DNA of 64,000 nt, from contig JAIUNV010000001.1 in assembly GCA_020161435.1 (NCBI GenBank), forward strand, positions 1-64,000, written 5' to 3'. Of the stretch, positions 63,284 to 64,000 are shown one piece after another; positions within the stretch are counted from its first letter, which is position 1, and each line of letters begins with the position of its first letter. The notes under the pieces are model-generated. The model was not told the origin of the DNA and made no database searches. It was given only the letters and a program-made list of their open reading frames with translations. The stretch comes from Bacteroidota bacterium. Lineage in GTDB: Bacteria > Bacteroidota > Bacteroidia > Chitinophagales > Chitinophagaceae. The position numbers and the translations under genes were made by a program.

Positions 63284-64000
63284 TTACAAAGCCTTCTCCA
63301 CTACCGGCACTTCTCTCGGCTTCAGGCTTTTGACGTGCTGGGCAATGTGGCGGATGTGGTCGGGTGTGGTGCCGCAGCAACCGCCTACAATGTTTACATA
63401 CCCTTCTTTGGCCCACTCTTCTATAAAGTGAGCCGTTTCGTGTGGTTGTTCGTCGTACTCACCCATGGCGTTGGGCAGGCCGGCGTTGGGGTAAGCACTG
63501 GTGAAGCAGCTGGCAATCTGGCTCAGTTCTTCGATGTGGCTGCGCATTTCCTGCGCCCCCAGGGCACAGTTGAGGCCCACACTCAGCGGACGGGCATGCG
63601 CCACACTGGTGTAAAAAGCTTCCAGCGTTTGACCACTCAGGGTGCGGCCGCTGGCATCGGTAATGGTACCGCTGATGCTGATGGGCAGCTCGGGCTTACC
63701 GCTGTCGCGGAAATATTTTTTCACCGCTACAATAGCCGCCTTGGCATTAAGGGTATCAAAAATGGTTTCGATGAGGAGCAGGTCTACGCCGCCTTCTACC
63801 AATGCCTGCACCTGTGTGTAATAGGCTTCCATGGCTTCGTCGAACCTGAGGGCCCGGTAGCCGGGGTTGTTCACATCGGGGCTGAGCGATAAGGTTTTGT
63901 TCATGGGGCCAATGGCGCCGGCTACAAATTTGGGCGTGGTGTCGCCGGTTTCGGCACGGTACTCTTCAATGGCCTGGCGGGCACATTGGGCAGCGGCTAC
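63284..64000 (-). CDS. metH: Methionine synthase, homocysteine-binding part (split MetH), 5' end outside window
   Basis: Partial gene; 239 codons are visible and the frame is open to the window edge. It is the homocysteine S-methyltransferase barrel of MetH. The zinc-binding Cys residues are visible as GLNCALG and the [11 protein letters not shown] pair near the C-terminus, with [18 protein letters not shown] and [19 protein letters not shown] before them. It ends soon after the GGCCG motif, so the protein carries only this module and must work with the separate folate/cobalamin part downstream. The ATG at 63904 is internal; codons such as FVAGAIGP upstream continue the conserved barrel. Confidence 0.94.
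   Translation of the reverse strand, partial: VAAAQCARQAIEEYRAETGDTTPKFVAGAIGPMNKTLSLSPDVNNPGYRALRFDEAMEAYYTQVQALVEGGVDLLLIETIFDTLNAKAAIVAVKKYFRDSGKPELPISISGTITDASGRTLSGQTLEAFYTSVAHARPLSVGLNCALGAQEMRSHIEELSQIASCFTSAYPNAGLPNAMGEYDEQPHETAHFIEEWAKEGYVNIVGGCCGTTPDHIRHIAQHVKSLKPREVPVVEKAL

Overview
The window comes from a Bacteroidota chromosome, most likely Chitinophagaceae. This rests on repeated TAnnTTTG-type -7 promoter boxes, an Oar/SusC-like TonB-dependent receptor, a two-piece metH, DUF4199, a type II-C CRISPR array with 47-base repeats, and roughly 50% G+C housekeeping genes. No rRNA is present; one tRNA (Arg, CCU) is.

Layout. Positions 1-28 kb hold housekeeping and accessory genes: a RelE/ParE-type toxin-antitoxin pair, pheS, a thiol/DoxX/HxlR redox cluster, a P1B-4 metal ATPase, a shrunken GH2 beta-mannosidase, queD, hydrolases, an aldehyde dehydrogenase, an M20 peptidase, an Nfu-type Fe-S scaffold, pnuC, a Rieske protein, a UvrD/PcrA helicase, meaB, and rpmH/rnpA/yidD separated by a beta-lactamase-fold hydrolase. 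A 1105-residue TonB-dependent receptor and a glycerophosphodiesterase follow (28.3-32.6 kb).

The central 20 kb (32.6-52.1 kb) is a defence region. A Wadjet (JetABCD) anti-plasmid SMC system lies on the minus strand, but its two halves are separated. jetA and jetB (52115-49781) are 12.6 kb from jetC and jetD (37156-32566). Between them sit a complete type II-C CRISPR-Cas locus and two small unrecognised genes. The CRISPR locus has a tracrRNA (minus strand), cas9, cas1 and cas2 (plus strand), and an array of 68 repeats and 67 spacers. The tracrRNA anti-repeat shows that crRNAs are read from the minus strand. cas9 is markedly AT-rich while cas1 and cas2 resemble the host chromosome. Two spacer pairs are near-duplicates, suggesting repeated encounters with related invaders.

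The last 12 kb carry rnhB, ctaA, a membrane-anchored patatin-like lipase, a diacylglycerol-kinase-like lipid kinase, an AsmA-family protein, and metH in two pieces. Between the metH pieces is a GxxExxY (PD-(D/E)XK fold) gene bounded by 30-base inverted repeats, which looks like a small mobile cassette. Single copies of the same repeat also lie between jetA and jetB.

All coordinates, motifs and repeat counts were read by eye. Family names come from recognising sequence motifs, not from searches.
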